This document shows positions 1 to 8,079 of a DNA stretch of 64,000 bases, one piece after another. Position 1 is the stretch's first letter. The number at the start of each line of letters is the position of its first letter. The DNA lies in assembly GCF_036246005.1 (NCBI RefSeq), contig NZ_CP109171.1:6374001-6438000 (forward strand), read 5' to 3'. This stretch comes from Streptomyces sp. NBC_01723. GTDB lineage: Bacteria; Actinomycetota; Actinomycetes; Streptomycetales; Streptomycetaceae. The notes under the pieces were generated by a model. That model had not been told where the DNA came from. It was given only the letters and a program-made list of their open reading frames with translations, and made no database searches. The translations under genes and the position numbers were made by a program.

Positions 1-1
1 G

Positions 2-1174
2 AGCCGCTTCGCCATCGACCCCCGGCTGCTGCCGTACCTCCCGCCGACCATGGCACCGACCGCCACCTCGTCGGTGGCCGGCTATCTGGAGCACCCGGAG
101 GAGGCGTTCGCGCAGTACGCGGCGGACGGGGTGGCACGGGTCGTGTGCGAGGAGAAGCACATGGGTTCGCGGGCGGTGGCGCTGGTGTGCCGCGACGCCG
201 ACGCCGCCCGCGCCCGCTTCGGGGATGGGGGCACCTCCCGCTCGAGCGGAGCCGAGAGTGGGGGAGGACCCACGGGCTCCCTCTACACCCGTACCGGCCG
301 CCCGTTCTTCGACGACGCGACCGTGGCCGAGGCGGTCCTGGACCGGCTGCGCGCGGCGATCGGCGAGGCCGGACTCTGGGACGAACTGTCCACCGACTGG
401 CTGCTGCTGGACGCCGAGCTGATGCCCTGGTCCCTGAAGGCCTCCGGGCTGCTGCGCTCCCAGTACGCCGCCGTGGGCGCCGCCTCCGGCGCGGTGTTCC
501 CGGGCGCGCTCGCCGCGCTGGAGGGTGCCGCCGCGCGCGGCGTCGAGGTCGCCGGCCTCCTCGCCCGCCAGCGCGAACGGTCCGCCGACGCCGCCGCCTT
601 CACGGACGCCTACCGCCGCTACTGCTGGACCACCGACGGCCTGGACGGCGTCCGCCTCGCCCCGTTCCAGATCCTCGCCGCCCAGGGCCGCAGCCTCGCG
701 TCCCTGCCGCACGACGAGCAGCTCGCCCTCATCGACCGCCTCGTCGAGCACGACACCACCGGCCTGCTGCACACCACGCGGCGGCTGTACGTCGACACCG
801 GCGACCCCGAGTCGGTCGCGGCGGGCGTCGACTGGTGGCTGGAGATGACCGGCCGGGGCGGTGAGGGCATGGTGGTCAAGCCGGTCGGCGCCCTGGTGCG
901 GGACCCGCGAGGGCGCCTGGTCCAGCCCGGCATCAAGTGCCGCGGCCGCGAGTACCTGCGGATCATCTACGGCCCCGAGTACACCCGCCCCGACAACCTC
1001 ACCCGCCTGCGCGGACGGTTCCCGGGCCACAAGCGGTCCCTGGCGATCCGCGAGTACGCCCTCGGCCTGGAGGCCCTGGACCGCCTCGCGGACGGCGAGC
1101 CGCTGTGGCGGGTGCACGAGGCGGTGTTCGGGGTGCTGGCGCTGGAGTCGGAGCCGGTGGACCCGCGACTGTGA
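2..1174 (+). CDS. pnkp: Polynucleotide kinase-phosphatase, C-terminal ligase-like part (5' truncated by window)
   Basis: This is the 3' part of a bacterial Pnkp, an RNA-repair enzyme with kinase, phosphatase and ligase-like adenylyltransferase domains that works with the Hen1 methyltransferase. The frame is open from base 2, before the first ATG at 50, so the true start lies outside the window. The visible part holds the linker YLPPTMAPT and the nucleotidyl-transfer motif KHMGSR near base 154, whose lysine is the expected adenylated residue. GEGMVVKP and the C-terminal PNKP ligase region with IKCRGREYLRIIYGP follow. The sequence between ARARFG and GSLYTRTGR is expanded by a repeat-derived insertion (225-268). 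Known from the family: the ligase-like module self-adenylylates but needs Hen1 for sealing. Confidence 0.85.
   Translation, partial: SRFAIDPRLLPYLPPTMAPTATSSVAGYLEHPEEAFAQYAADGVARVVCEEKHMGSRAVALVCRDADAARARFGDGGTSRSSGAESGGGPTGSLYTRTGRPFFDDATVAEAVLDRLRAAIGEAGLWDELSTDWLLLDAELMPWSLKASGLLRSQYAAVGAASGAVFPGALAALEGAAARGVEVAGLLARQRERSADAAAFTDAYRRYCWTTDGLDGVRLAPFQILAAQGRSLASLPHDEQLALIDRLVEHDTTGLLHTTRRLYVDTGDPESVAAGVDWWLEMTGRGGEGMVVKPVGALVRDPRGRLVQPGIKCRGREYLRIIYGPEYTRPDNLTRLRGRFPGHKRSLAIREYALGLEALDRLADGEPLWRVHEAVFGVLALESEPVDPRL
225..268. repeat. Interspersed imperfect palindrome inside the pnkp coding region
   Basis: The segment reads GGGGGCACCTCCC, CTCGAGCGGAGCCGAGAG, then TGGGGGAGG. CCTCCC pairs with GGGAGG and the CTC/GAG elements are also inverted. 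From memory, near-identical segments occur many times in Streptomyces genomes. Here it is translated in frame as a Gly/Ser-rich loop in the ligase domain. Confidence 0.6.
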
Positions 1175-1177
1175 ACC

Positions 1178-1207
1178 GGGTGACGCGGCGACACCGCCGC
1201 GTCACCC
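1178..1207. terminator. Hairpin terminator between convergent pnkp and antiporter genes
   Basis: Arms of 13 bp (GGGTGACGCGGCG at 1178-1190 and its complement at 1195-1207) enclose a four-base loop. It starts just after the pnkp stop and covers the stop codon of the convergent antiporter gene, so it can serve both directions. There is no T-run, as is usual in high-G+C bacteria. Confidence 0.7.
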
Positions 1208-2488
1208 CGCGGACGGCTTCACGGCGCTGTCCGGGACCGGGGCCGTGCGGCGGTCCCGGTCGGCCAGGCGGCGGGTCAGCAGCAGGAACGGCTGGGTCAG
1301 CAGCGTGGTGGTCAGCGCCATGAAGACCAGGACCGTGTAGAGCGGGCCGCTCAGCAGCCCCGCTTCCAGGCCGGCGTTGAGGGCGATCAGCTCGGTCAGG
1401 CCCCGGGCGCTGAGCAGGACCCCGACCGTGCGCGCCTCGTGCCGGTCCAGTCCGCCCAGCCGGGCCGCCACCGTCCCGCTGCCGATCTTCGTCCCGACCG
1501 CCAGCACCGTCACCACCAGCAGGGCCGCCCAGCCCGTGCCGGTCATGCTGTTCAGGGCCACGGACTGCCCCGAGAGCACGAAGAAGAACGGCAGCAGCAG
1601 GGAACCGACCTCGTGCAGCGGCCGCAGCAGATCGGGGTCGAGCGTGCCGGCCTCCTCGCGCGGGACCACCACCCCGGCGAGCAGCGCCCCGAAGATCACG
1701 TGCAGCCCCAGTGAGTGCGTCACCCAGGCCGACCCGAGCGCGAACCCGATCAGCAGCGCCAGTCGCAGTGACGGCTCCAGGCGGGTGCGCCACAGCAGCC
1801 GGCGCAGGACCGGCCGGGCGGCGAGTGCCATCACGGTGACGAAGCCGACGGCGAGCGCCGCCCGCCAGGGCCAGCCGAGCGTCGCGTCCCCCGCACCGCT
1901 GTCCAGCAGCGCGGCCGCGAGTACCGTCCAGCACACCGCGTCCAGCATCCCGGCCGCCGAGACCGCCACCACCCCCGGCACCGAGCGCGACAGCCCGTTC
2001 TCCCGCACGATCGCGGTCAGCACCGGCACCGCCGTTATCGACAGGGCGATCCCCGCGAAGAGCACCGTGGCGACCGACGGCTCCCGCTCCATGCCCAGGT
2101 CGTGCAGCGCGTCCCGGAACAGCAGCGCAGTGCCGCACCCCACGGCCATCGGCACCACGAACGAGGCGAGGGCCACCGTCACCGAGGTGCGCGCCCGGTC
2201 GCCGAGGACCTTCAGGTCCAGCTCGTAGCCCACCGCGAACAGGAACACCACCAGGGAGAACTGCGCGAAGCCGGTCAGCGCCGGGCCGATCGCCGCCGGG
2301 AACAGCGCGGCGTACGCGTCGGGGGCCAGACTGCCGAGCAGGGACGGACCGAGGGCGATCCCCGCCGCCAGCTGTCCCACGATGTAGGGCTGACGCAGCC
2401 GCCTGGCCAGCCAGCCGCCGGCGTGCGCGGCCACCAGGATCAGCGCCGAGGCACCCACGAAGTGGGCGATCATCGAATCGGGACTCAC
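1202..2488 (-). CDS. Cation/proton antiporter (CPA2, Kef/NapA type)
   Basis: The protein is a polytopic membrane antiporter of the sodium/hydrogen exchanger family with about 12 hydrophobic segments. It starts IAHFVGASALILVAAHAGGW and carries the conserved loop RQPYIVGQLAAGIALGPSLL typical of CPA2 members. It has no C-terminal TrkA-N domain (about 428 residues), so it is a bare transport domain. I chose the GTG at 2488 because a GGGGGGAG ribosome site precedes it at good spacing; a GTG at 2509 would add seven residues. The exchanged cation cannot be told from sequence. It is divergent from arcA. Confidence 0.8.
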   Translation of the reverse strand: MSPDSMIAHFVGASALILVAAHAGGWLARRLRQPYIVGQLAAGIALGPSLLGSLAPDAYAALFPAAIGPALTGFAQFSLVVFLFAVGYELDLKVLGDRARTSVTVALASFVVPMAVGCGTALLFRDALHDLGMEREPSVATVLFAGIALSITAVPVLTAIVRENGLSRSVPGVVAVSAAGMLDAVCWTVLAAALLDSGAGDATLGWPWRAALAVGFVTVMALAARPVLRRLLWRTRLEPSLRLALLIGFALGSAWVTHSLGLHVIFGALLAGVVVPREEAGTLDPDLLRPLHEVGSLLLPFFFVLSGQSVALNSMTGTGWAALLVVTVLAVGTKIGSGTVAARLGGLDRHEARTVGVLLSARGLTELIALNAGLEAGLLSGPLYTVLVFMALTTTLLTQPFLLLTRRLADRDRRTAPVPDSAVKPSAG

Positions 2489-2657
2489 CCGGTCTCCCCC
2501 CCCTGACACGTGGCCGGGCGCTCCGGCCCTCGCTCTGGTCTACGCGGGGACCCGGGGGCACACCGACGTCGCACGGGTGCACCGGGAGGGCGCACTTGTG
2601 GCCACGGGCACGTGAAAGCAGGGGGTGAACGCGGGCCCGAATGGTCAGGATGGAGAC

Positions 2658-3881
2658 ATGGGATTCCACGTCGCATCCGAAGCCGGGCGGCTCAGCCGCG
2701 TCATCCTGCACCGGCCGGATCTCGAGCTCAAAAGGCTCACCCCCAGCAACAAGGACGCCCTTCTCTTCGACGACGTGCTCTGGGTGCGCCGGGCGCGCGC
2801 CGAGCACGACGGGTTCGCGGACGTGCTCCGCGACCGCGGGGTCGCCGTCCACCTCTTCGGCGACCTGCTCACGGAGACCCTCGACGTCCCGGCGGCCCGC
2901 CGGCTCGTCCTGGACCGGGTCTTCGACGAGAAGGAGTACGGAGTGCTGGCCACGGACCATCTCCGGGCCGCCTTCGAGAACCTGCCCGCCCACGAACTCG
3001 CCGAGGTCCTGGTCGGCGGCATGACCAAGCGGGAGTTCCTCGAGGCGCACCCGGAGCCGACCTCCGTGCGCTTCCACGCCATGGAGCTGGACGACTTCCT
3101 GCTCGGCCCGCTGCCCAACCACCTCTTCACCCGGGACACCTCCGCCTGGATCTACGACGGCGTCTCCATCAACGCCATGCGCTGGCCCGCCCGGCAGCGC
3201 GAGACGGTCCACTTCGAGGCGATCTACCGGCACCACCCGCTGTTCCGGGACGAGACCTTCCACCTGTGGTCCGAGGGGCAGGCCGACTACCCCTCCACCA
3301 TCGAGGGCGGCGACGTCCTCGTGATCGGCGACGGCGCCGTGCTCACCGGCATGAGCGAGCGGACCACGCCCCAGGCCGTCGAGATGCTCGCCCACAAGCT
3401 GTTCGCCGCGGGCTCGGCCCGCACCATCGTGGCCCTCGACATGCCCAAGCGGCGTGCCTTCATGCACCTGGACACGGTGATGACGATGGTCGACGGCGAC
3501 ACCTTCACCCAGTACGCCGGGCTCGGCATGCTCCGCTCCTACACGATCGAGCCGGGCGCGGGGGAGAAGGACCTGAAGGTCACCGACCATCCGCCGGAGC
3601 ACATGCACCGCGCGATGGCCGCCGCGCTCGGGCTGGGCGAGATCCGGGTCCTGACCGCGACCCAGGACGTCCACGCCGCCGAACGCGAGCAGTGGGACGA
3701 CGGCTGCAACGTGCTGGCCGTCGAGCCGGGGGTGGTGGTCGCCTACGAACGGAACGCCACCACCAACACCCACCTGCGCAAGCAGGGCATCGAGGTGATC
3801 GAGATCCCCGGCAGCGAGCTGGGCCGGGGCAGGGGCGGGCCGCGCTGCATGAGCTGCCCGGTGGAGCGGGCACCTGTATAG
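2658..3881 (+). CDS. arcA: Arginine deiminase
   Basis: This enzyme hydrolyses L-arginine to citrulline and ammonia in the cytoplasm. The 407-residue length is normal. Seen motifs are [12 protein letters not shown] (substrate guanidino region), EGGDVLVIG, the catalytic histidine region HLDTVMTM, and the C-terminal nucleophile cysteine in CMSCPVER. The ATG at 2658 is preceded by GGAGAC; an in-frame ATG at 2625 has no good ribosome site. The ornithine carbamoyltransferase gene follows after 65 bases, but no carbamate kinase gene is present. The usual ATP-yielding deiminase pathway is therefore incomplete here and the role may be arginine turnover. Confidence 0.93.
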   Translation: MGFHVASEAGRLSRVILHRPDLELKRLTPSNKDALLFDDVLWVRRARAEHDGFADVLRDRGVAVHLFGDLLTETLDVPAARRLVLDRVFDEKEYGVLATDHLRAAFENLPAHELAEVLVGGMTKREFLEAHPEPTSVRFHAMELDDFLLGPLPNHLFTRDTSAWIYDGVSINAMRWPARQRETVHFEAIYRHHPLFRDETFHLWSEGQADYPSTIEGGDVLVIGDGAVLTGMSERTTPQAVEMLAHKLFAAGSARTIVALDMPKRRAFMHLDTVMTMVDGDTFTQYAGLGMLRSYTIEPGAGEKDLKVTDHPPEHMHRAMAAALGLGEIRVLTATQDVHAAEREQWDDGCNVLAVEPGVVVAYERNATTNTHLRKQGIEVIEIPGSELGRGRGGPRCMSCPVERAPV

Positions 3882-3908
3882 AAATTCAGAAGGTCGTATA
3901 GACTTCCA
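3875..3908 (+). promoter_or_regulatory. Two tandem ARG-box-like ArgR sites
   Basis: Two 14-base elements, TGTATAGAAATTCA (3875-3888) and CGTATAGACTTCCA (3895-3908), are offset by exactly 20 bases. The first resembles the ARG-box form TGAAT-N4-ATTCA. The pair overlaps the arcA stop and ends 38 bases before the carbamoyltransferase start, the arrangement expected for ArgR hexamer binding. No binding data are available to me. Confidence 0.6.
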
Positions 3909-3946
3909 GAGTCACTCTCCCCGACCCTGTACCTCTGGAGCGCCCC

Positions 3947-4954
3947 ATGGCGACAGTCCCGACCGCCCTCGCCGGCCGCCACTTCCTCAAGGAGCTGGAT
4001 CTCACCGAGGAGGAGTTCCGCGGCCTGGTCGAACTGGCCGCGGAGCTGAAGGCGGCGAAGAAGGCCGGGGCCGAGACGCGGTATCTCCAGGGCAGGAACA
4101 TCGCGCTGATCTTCGAGAAGACCTCGACGCGCACCCGCTGCGCGTTCGAGGTCGCCGCCGCCGACCAGGGCGCCTCGACGACCTACCTCGACCCTGCCGG
4201 CTCGCAGATCGGGCACAAGGAGTCCGTGAAGGACACCGCGCGCGTCCTGGGGCGCATGTACGACGCGATCCAGTACCGGGGCGACAGCCAGGCCAAGGTC
4301 GAGGAGCTGGCCGCCTTCGCCGGCGTCCCCGTCTACAACGGCCTGACCGACGACTGGCACCCCACCCAGATGCTCGCCGACGTGCTCACGATGACCGAGC
4401 AAACCGACCGGCCGCTGTCGGAGACGGCCTTCGCGTACCTCGGTGACGCCCGCTTCAACATGGGCAACTCCTACCTGGTCACCGGCGCCCTGCTCGGCAT
4501 GGACGTGCGCATCGTGGCCCCGCGCGCCTACTGGCCCGCTCAGGAGGTCGTCGACCGGGCGAGGGGGCTGGCCGAGTCCAGCGGGGCGCGGATCACCCTC
4601 ACCGAGGACGTGGACGAGGGGGTGCGCGGCGCCGGGTTCGTCGTCACCGACGTCTGGGTCTCCATGGGCGAGCCCAAGGAGGTCTGGGCCGAGCGGATCA
4701 AGGCCCTCGCCCCCTACGCGGTGACCATGGACGTCCTGCGCGCCACCGGCAACCCGGACGTCAAGTTCCTCCACTGCCTGCCCGCCTTCCACGACCTGGG
4801 CACCAAGGTCGGCCAGGAGATCTTCGAGGCCCACGGCCTGGAGTCCCTGGAGGTCACGGACGAGGTCTTCGAGTCCGCGCACTCCGTCGTCTTCGACGAG
4901 GCGGAGAACCGGCTGCACACGATCAAGGCCGTACTCGTGGCCACCCTCGCCTGA
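3947..4954 (+). CDS. argF: Ornithine carbamoyltransferase
   Basis: The enzyme condenses carbamoyl phosphate with ornithine to give citrulline. The 335 residues contain all family signatures: the carbamoyl phosphate loop STRTR in [20 protein letters not shown], the ornithine-side SMG in VWVSMGE, and the catalytic HCLPAFHD. It follows arcA, but ARG-box-like sites in the gap suggest its own ArgR-controlled promoter. I therefore prefer the biosynthetic name argF over arcB; sequence alone does not separate anabolic from catabolic forms. The start ATG follows CTGGAGCGCCCC. Confidence 0.93.
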   Translation: MATVPTALAGRHFLKELDLTEEEFRGLVELAAELKAAKKAGAETRYLQGRNIALIFEKTSTRTRCAFEVAAADQGASTTYLDPAGSQIGHKESVKDTARVLGRMYDAIQYRGDSQAKVEELAAFAGVPVYNGLTDDWHPTQMLADVLTMTEQTDRPLSETAFAYLGDARFNMGNSYLVTGALLGMDVRIVAPRAYWPAQEVVDRARGLAESSGARITLTEDVDEGVRGAGFVVTDVWVSMGEPKEVWAERIKALAPYAVTMDVLRATGNPDVKFLHCLPAFHDLGTKVGQEIFEAHGLESLEVTDEVFESAHSVVFDEAENRLHTIKAVLVATLA

Positions 4955-5055
4955 ACAGGCCCTATGCTGTCCGGCGGCCTCGGAGCCACCCCTTCCGGAG
5001 CCGCCGCCGCGACCACCGTCGCGCCCCGCACCACCAGAAACGAGCACCACCCGCA

Positions 5056-6498
5056 ATGCCCGCTTCCCGTATCAAGTCCCCCCAGGTCCTCATCGCCGAA
5101 TCCGGCGCCGACCGCGAAGGCCACGGCCTGAAGCGCACGATGGGCCTCTTCCAGCTCGTCTGCTTCGGCGTCGGCGCGATCGTCGGCACCGGCATCTTCG
5201 TCGGCCTGTCCGACTCCGTCGCCGAGGCCGGCCCGGCCGTCGTCGTCTCCTTCGTGCTGGCCGCGATCACCTGCGTCTTCACCGCGTTCGCCTTCGCCGA
5301 GCTGGGCGGCGCGATCCCGGTCTCCGGCTCCTCGTACTCCTTCGCCTACGCCGGGCTCGGCGAGCGCACCGCCTTCCTCGTCGGCTGGTGCCTGCTCCTG
5401 GAGTACGGCGTCTCGGTCTCCGCGGTCGCGGTCGGCTGGAGCCAGTACGTCAACGAGCTGCTCGACAGCGTCCTCGGCATCCAGCTGCCGCACGCCCTGT
5501 CCGCGGGTCCCGGCGACGGCGGCGCGGTGAACCTGCCCGCGGTGATCGTCATCGCCCTGGCCTGCGTCCTGCTGGTGCGCGGTGTGCGGGAGAGCGCCCG
5601 GGCCACGGCCGCGATGGCCGTCCTCAAGCTGGCCGTCCTGATCGCCTTCTGCGCCATCGGCTTCGTCGCCTTCAAGGACGGCAACCTCAGCCCGTTCTCA
5701 CCGGCCGGCCTCGGCGGCATCGGCGCCGGCACCACGGCCGCCTTCTTCTCGTACATCGGCTTCGACGCGATCACCACGGCCGGCGAGGAGGCCAAGAACC
5801 CGCGCCGGGACATCCCCGTCGCGATCCTGGTCTGCATCGGCCTGGTCACCCTGCTCTACTGCGCGGTCGCCGTCGCCGCGATCGGCGCCGTCGGCGGCGA
5901 CGCGGTCGGCGACCGGCCCGCCGCCCTGTCGTACGTCGTGAACGAGGTCACCGGCTCCACGGTCGGCGGCGGGGTGGTCGCCTTCGGCGCGGTCGTCGCC
6001 ATCGCCTCGGTGGTGCTCGCCGTCATGTACGGCCAGACCCGCATCCTGATGTCGATGTCCCGGGACGGACTGATCCCGCGGGTCTTCGAGAAGGTGTCGC
6101 CGCGCACCGCCACCCCGGTCGCCGGCACCCTGATCGTCGGCGTGGTCTTCGCCCTCCCCGCGGCCTTCGCGCCGCTGGACGCGGTGGTCAACCTGTGCAC
6201 CATCGGCACCCTCGCCACCATGGCCGCCGTGAACGTCTCCGTCATCGCGCTGCGCCGCCGCGAGCCGGGCCTGGCCCGCACCTTCCGGGTGCCGCTGTAC
6301 CCGGTGACCCCGCTCCTCGGCGTCGGTTTCTGCCTCTACCTGATGTACGAGACGGGCGGCGCCACCTGGCTCCAGTTCGCGGTGTTCCTGGCGGTGGGGC
6401 TGCTGGTGTACACGGCCTACGGCCGCCGGCACTCCCGTCTCGCCCGCGCGGAGGTCACTCCGGAGAGCAACGCGGAGCGGGTACCGCAGGAAGCCTGA
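5056..6498 (+). CDS. APC-superfamily amino acid permease
   Basis: This 480-residue membrane protein begins its first transmembrane segment with FGVGAIVGTGIFVGLSDSVA, the helix-1 glycine motif of the amino acid-polyamine-organocation family. SSYSFAYAGLGE and the EEAKNPRRDIPVAILV loop follow. This architecture matches the cationic amino acid transporter (CAT) branch, and its place behind arcA-argF supports arginine, ornithine or a related substrate. It does not look like the classic ArcD exchanger. The 3' end overlaps the convergent ATPase gene by 44 bases. Confidence 0.82.
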   Translation: MPASRIKSPQVLIAESGADREGHGLKRTMGLFQLVCFGVGAIVGTGIFVGLSDSVAEAGPAVVVSFVLAAITCVFTAFAFAELGGAIPVSGSSYSFAYAGLGERTAFLVGWCLLLEYGVSVSAVAVGWSQYVNELLDSVLGIQLPHALSAGPGDGGAVNLPAVIVIALACVLLVRGVRESARATAAMAVLKLAVLIAFCAIGFVAFKDGNLSPFSPAGLGGIGAGTTAAFFSYIGFDAITTAGEEAKNPRRDIPVAILVCIGLVTLLYCAVAVAAIGAVGGDAVGDRPAALSYVVNEVTGSTVGGGVVAFGAVVAIASVVLAVMYGQTRILMSMSRDGLIPRVFEKVSPRTATPVAGTLIVGVVFALPAAFAPLDAVVNLCTIGTLATMAAVNVSVIALRRREPGLARTFRVPLYPVTPLLGVGFCLYLMYETGGATWLQFAVFLAVGLLVYTAYGRRHSRLARAEVTPESNAERVPQEA

Positions 6499-6895
6499 AC
6501 CAGACCGCCTTGCCCGAGCCGGCGGGCCGGTGACCGCAGGACGAGCTGAGGGCGCGGATCAGCAGCAGACCGCGCCCGTGTTCCTGCCACGGGTCGGGCG
6601 GCTCGATCCCGGGGCGGGTGAGGTCGGCGGGCGGTGCCGGGTCCGGGTCGTGCACCTCGACCTGGCAGCCGGTCGGCCTCAGCTCCACCACCAGCTCGAT
6701 CGGCGTCCCGCCCGAGGTGTGCTCCACGGCGTTGGCGACCAGCTCCGCCGTCAGCAGCTCCGCGGTGTCGCCGTCCGTCGTGTGCTCCAGCTCGGCCAGG
6801 GCCGTGCGCACCAGGGCACGGGCCACCGGCACGGCCGCGGCGGAGTGCGGCAGCGCGATGCGCCAGGAGGCGGGAGCTTTGGAGTGATCTTGCAC
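6455..6895 (-). CDS. ATP-binding anti-sigma-type regulator (HATPase_c)
   Basis: A small single-domain GHKL ATPase of the kind that is abundant in Streptomyces. Motifs are the N-box ELVANAVEHT, the DP..P G1 region, and the G2 motif HGRGLLLIRALSSSCG, ending GKAVWFRLP. Such proteins usually phosphorylate an anti-anti-sigma factor or bind a sigma factor; the partner is unknown. The frame is open back to 7048, but the upstream part looks non-coding, so I place the start at the GTG at 6895, just before QDHSKAPASWRIALP. No strong ribosome site is visible and the start is uncertain. Confidence 0.7.
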   Translation of the reverse strand: MQDHSKAPASWRIALPHSAAAVPVARALVRTALAELEHTTDGDTAELLTAELVANAVEHTSGGTPIELVVELRPTGCQVEVHDPDPAPPADLTRPGIEPPDPWQEHGRGLLLIRALSSSCGHRPAGSGKAVWFRLPAVPAPRCSPE

Positions 6896-7022
6896 GGCGG
6901 GTCCGTTTCGTGGAGCAGGGCGTCCTGTCCTGCTTTCAACCGTATGAATGGTACGGCGCCACCCGGCAGAGCCGTTCGACGGGCACCCCCGGGACCTTCG
7001 ACCCTCCGGTACGGGACCAAAG

Positions 7023-7062
7023 TATCGCGCACTCGTGACGACGGTCACGGAAGGGTGATAAC
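7023..7062 (+). promoter_or_regulatory. Operator/promoter of the aminobenzoyl-CoA pathway, copy A
   Basis: The block is TATCGCG, five bases, GTGACGACGGTCA, nine bases, GATAAC. It includes the perfect inverted repeat CGTGAC-GACG-GTCACG at 7034-7049. GTGACG and GATAAC are spaced like -35 and -10 elements. The same block recurs at 13841-13878. It is the probable binding site of the PaaX-type regulator encoded at 11330-12175 (inference). Confidence 0.6.
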
Positions 7063-7126
7063 TTCGAAGGGCCGCGAGACACCACGCTCAGTGAGGCCGT
7101 GCCCGCCCTAGGAGGCCCCGCCCGTC

Positions 7127-7954
7127 ATGAGTCCCTTCACCGGCTCCGCCGCCCCCACCTCCGACTGGCGGCACCTGCGCGTCGAGCGCGCCGACGGCGT
7201 CGCCACCGTCACCCTCGCCCGCCCCGACAAACTCAACGCCCTCACCTTCGAGGCCTACGCCGACCTGCGCGACCTGCTCGCGGAACTGTCCCGGGAGCGG
7301 TCCGTACGCGCCCTGGTGCTGGCCGGCGAGGGCCGCGGCTTCTGCTCCGGCGGCGACGTCGACGAGATCATCGGCGCGACGCTGTCCATGGACACCGCCC
7401 AGCTGCTGGACTTCAACCGGATGACCGGCCAGGTGGTGCGCGCGGTACGGGAGTGCCCGTTCCCGGTGATCGCCGCGCTGCACGGCGTCGCCGCGGGCGC
7501 GGGCGCGGTCCTCGCGCTGGCCGCCGACTTCCGCGTCGCCGACCCGTCCGCCCGCTTCGCCTTCCTCTTCACCCGCGTCGGCCTCTCCGGCGGCGACATG
7601 GGCGCCGCGTACCTGCTGCCCCGCGTCGTCGGCCTCGGCCACGCCACCCGGCTGCTGATGCTCGGCGACACGGTGCGGGCGCCCGAGGCCGAGCGCATCG
7701 GCCTGATCAGCGAGCTGACCGACGAGGGCCGCGCCGACGAGGCCGCCCACGCCCTCGCCCACCGCCTCGCCGACGGCCCCGCCCTCGCGCACGCCCAGAC
7801 CAAGGCCCTCCTCACCGCCGAGCTGGACATGCCCCTGGCCACGGCGATCGAACTGGACGCCTCCACCCAGGCCCTCCTGATGACCGGCGAGGACTACGCG
7901 GAATTCCACGCGTCGTTCACGGAGAAACGCCCTCCGAAGTGGCGAGGGAGGTAG
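7127..7954 (+). CDS. Enoyl-CoA hydratase/isomerase family protein
   Basis: A 275-residue crotonase-fold enzyme. The oxyanion-hole segments are GRGFCSGGDVDEI and HGVAAGAGAVLALAADFRVAD. The region that carries the first catalytic glutamate in classical hydratases reads FTRVGLSGGDMGAAY instead, so it may catalyse an unusual hydration, hydrolysis or ring opening. It is the first gene of the rightward arm of the aminobenzoyl-CoA cluster and follows an AGGAGG ribosome site. The expected substrate is the cyclic, partly reduced CoA thioester produced by the monooxygenase/reductase downstream (inference). Confidence 0.85.
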   Translation: MSPFTGSAAPTSDWRHLRVERADGVATVTLARPDKLNALTFEAYADLRDLLAELSRERSVRALVLAGEGRGFCSGGDVDEIIGATLSMDTAQLLDFNRMTGQVVRAVRECPFPVIAALHGVAAGAGAVLALAADFRVADPSARFAFLFTRVGLSGGDMGAAYLLPRVVGLGHATRLLMLGDTVRAPEAERIGLISELTDEGRADEAAHALAHRLADGPALAHAQTKALLTAELDMPLATAIELDASTQALLMTGEDYAEFHASFTEKRPPKWRGR

Positions 7955-7987
7955 AGGTGTTCTCGGCGCAGGGGAGCATGCCGGCCC

Positions 7988-8053
7988 GAGGGGCGCGGGA
8001 CCGTGTCGATTTGCGGCTCCGCCGCGGGGCGCGACCAGCCACGACGGCGCCGC
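7988..8053. repeat. Streptomyces intergenic repeat between the hydratase and monooxygenase genes
   Basis: The segment contains GGGGCGCGGGACCGTG, GCGGCTCCGCCGC and GGGGCGCGACCAGCCACGAC. The GCGCGACCAGCCACGAC core recurs, from memory, at many intergenic sites in Streptomyces. It fills most of the 125-base gap and contains a short hairpin (GCGGC-TCC-GCCGC). Confidence 0.5.
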
Positions 8054-8079
8054 ACTCGCCCGCGAAGGCAGGTCACCCC

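Noticed and set aside
999..3773. A 924-codon open frame on the minus strand across pnkp, the antiporter and arcA
   Set aside because: It is a G+C-rich antisense shadow of three genes with clear family motifs; its own translation is low in complexity and matches nothing.
2625..6498. A complete arginine deiminase fermentation operon
   Set aside because: There is no carbamate kinase gene, the permease is not ArcD-like, and ARG boxes precede the carbamoyltransferase. I therefore did not call a full catabolic ADI pathway.
6895..7048. An N-terminal extension of the anti-sigma ATPase up to 7048
   Set aside because: The added residues look non-coding and overlap the conserved operator/promoter at 7023-7062.
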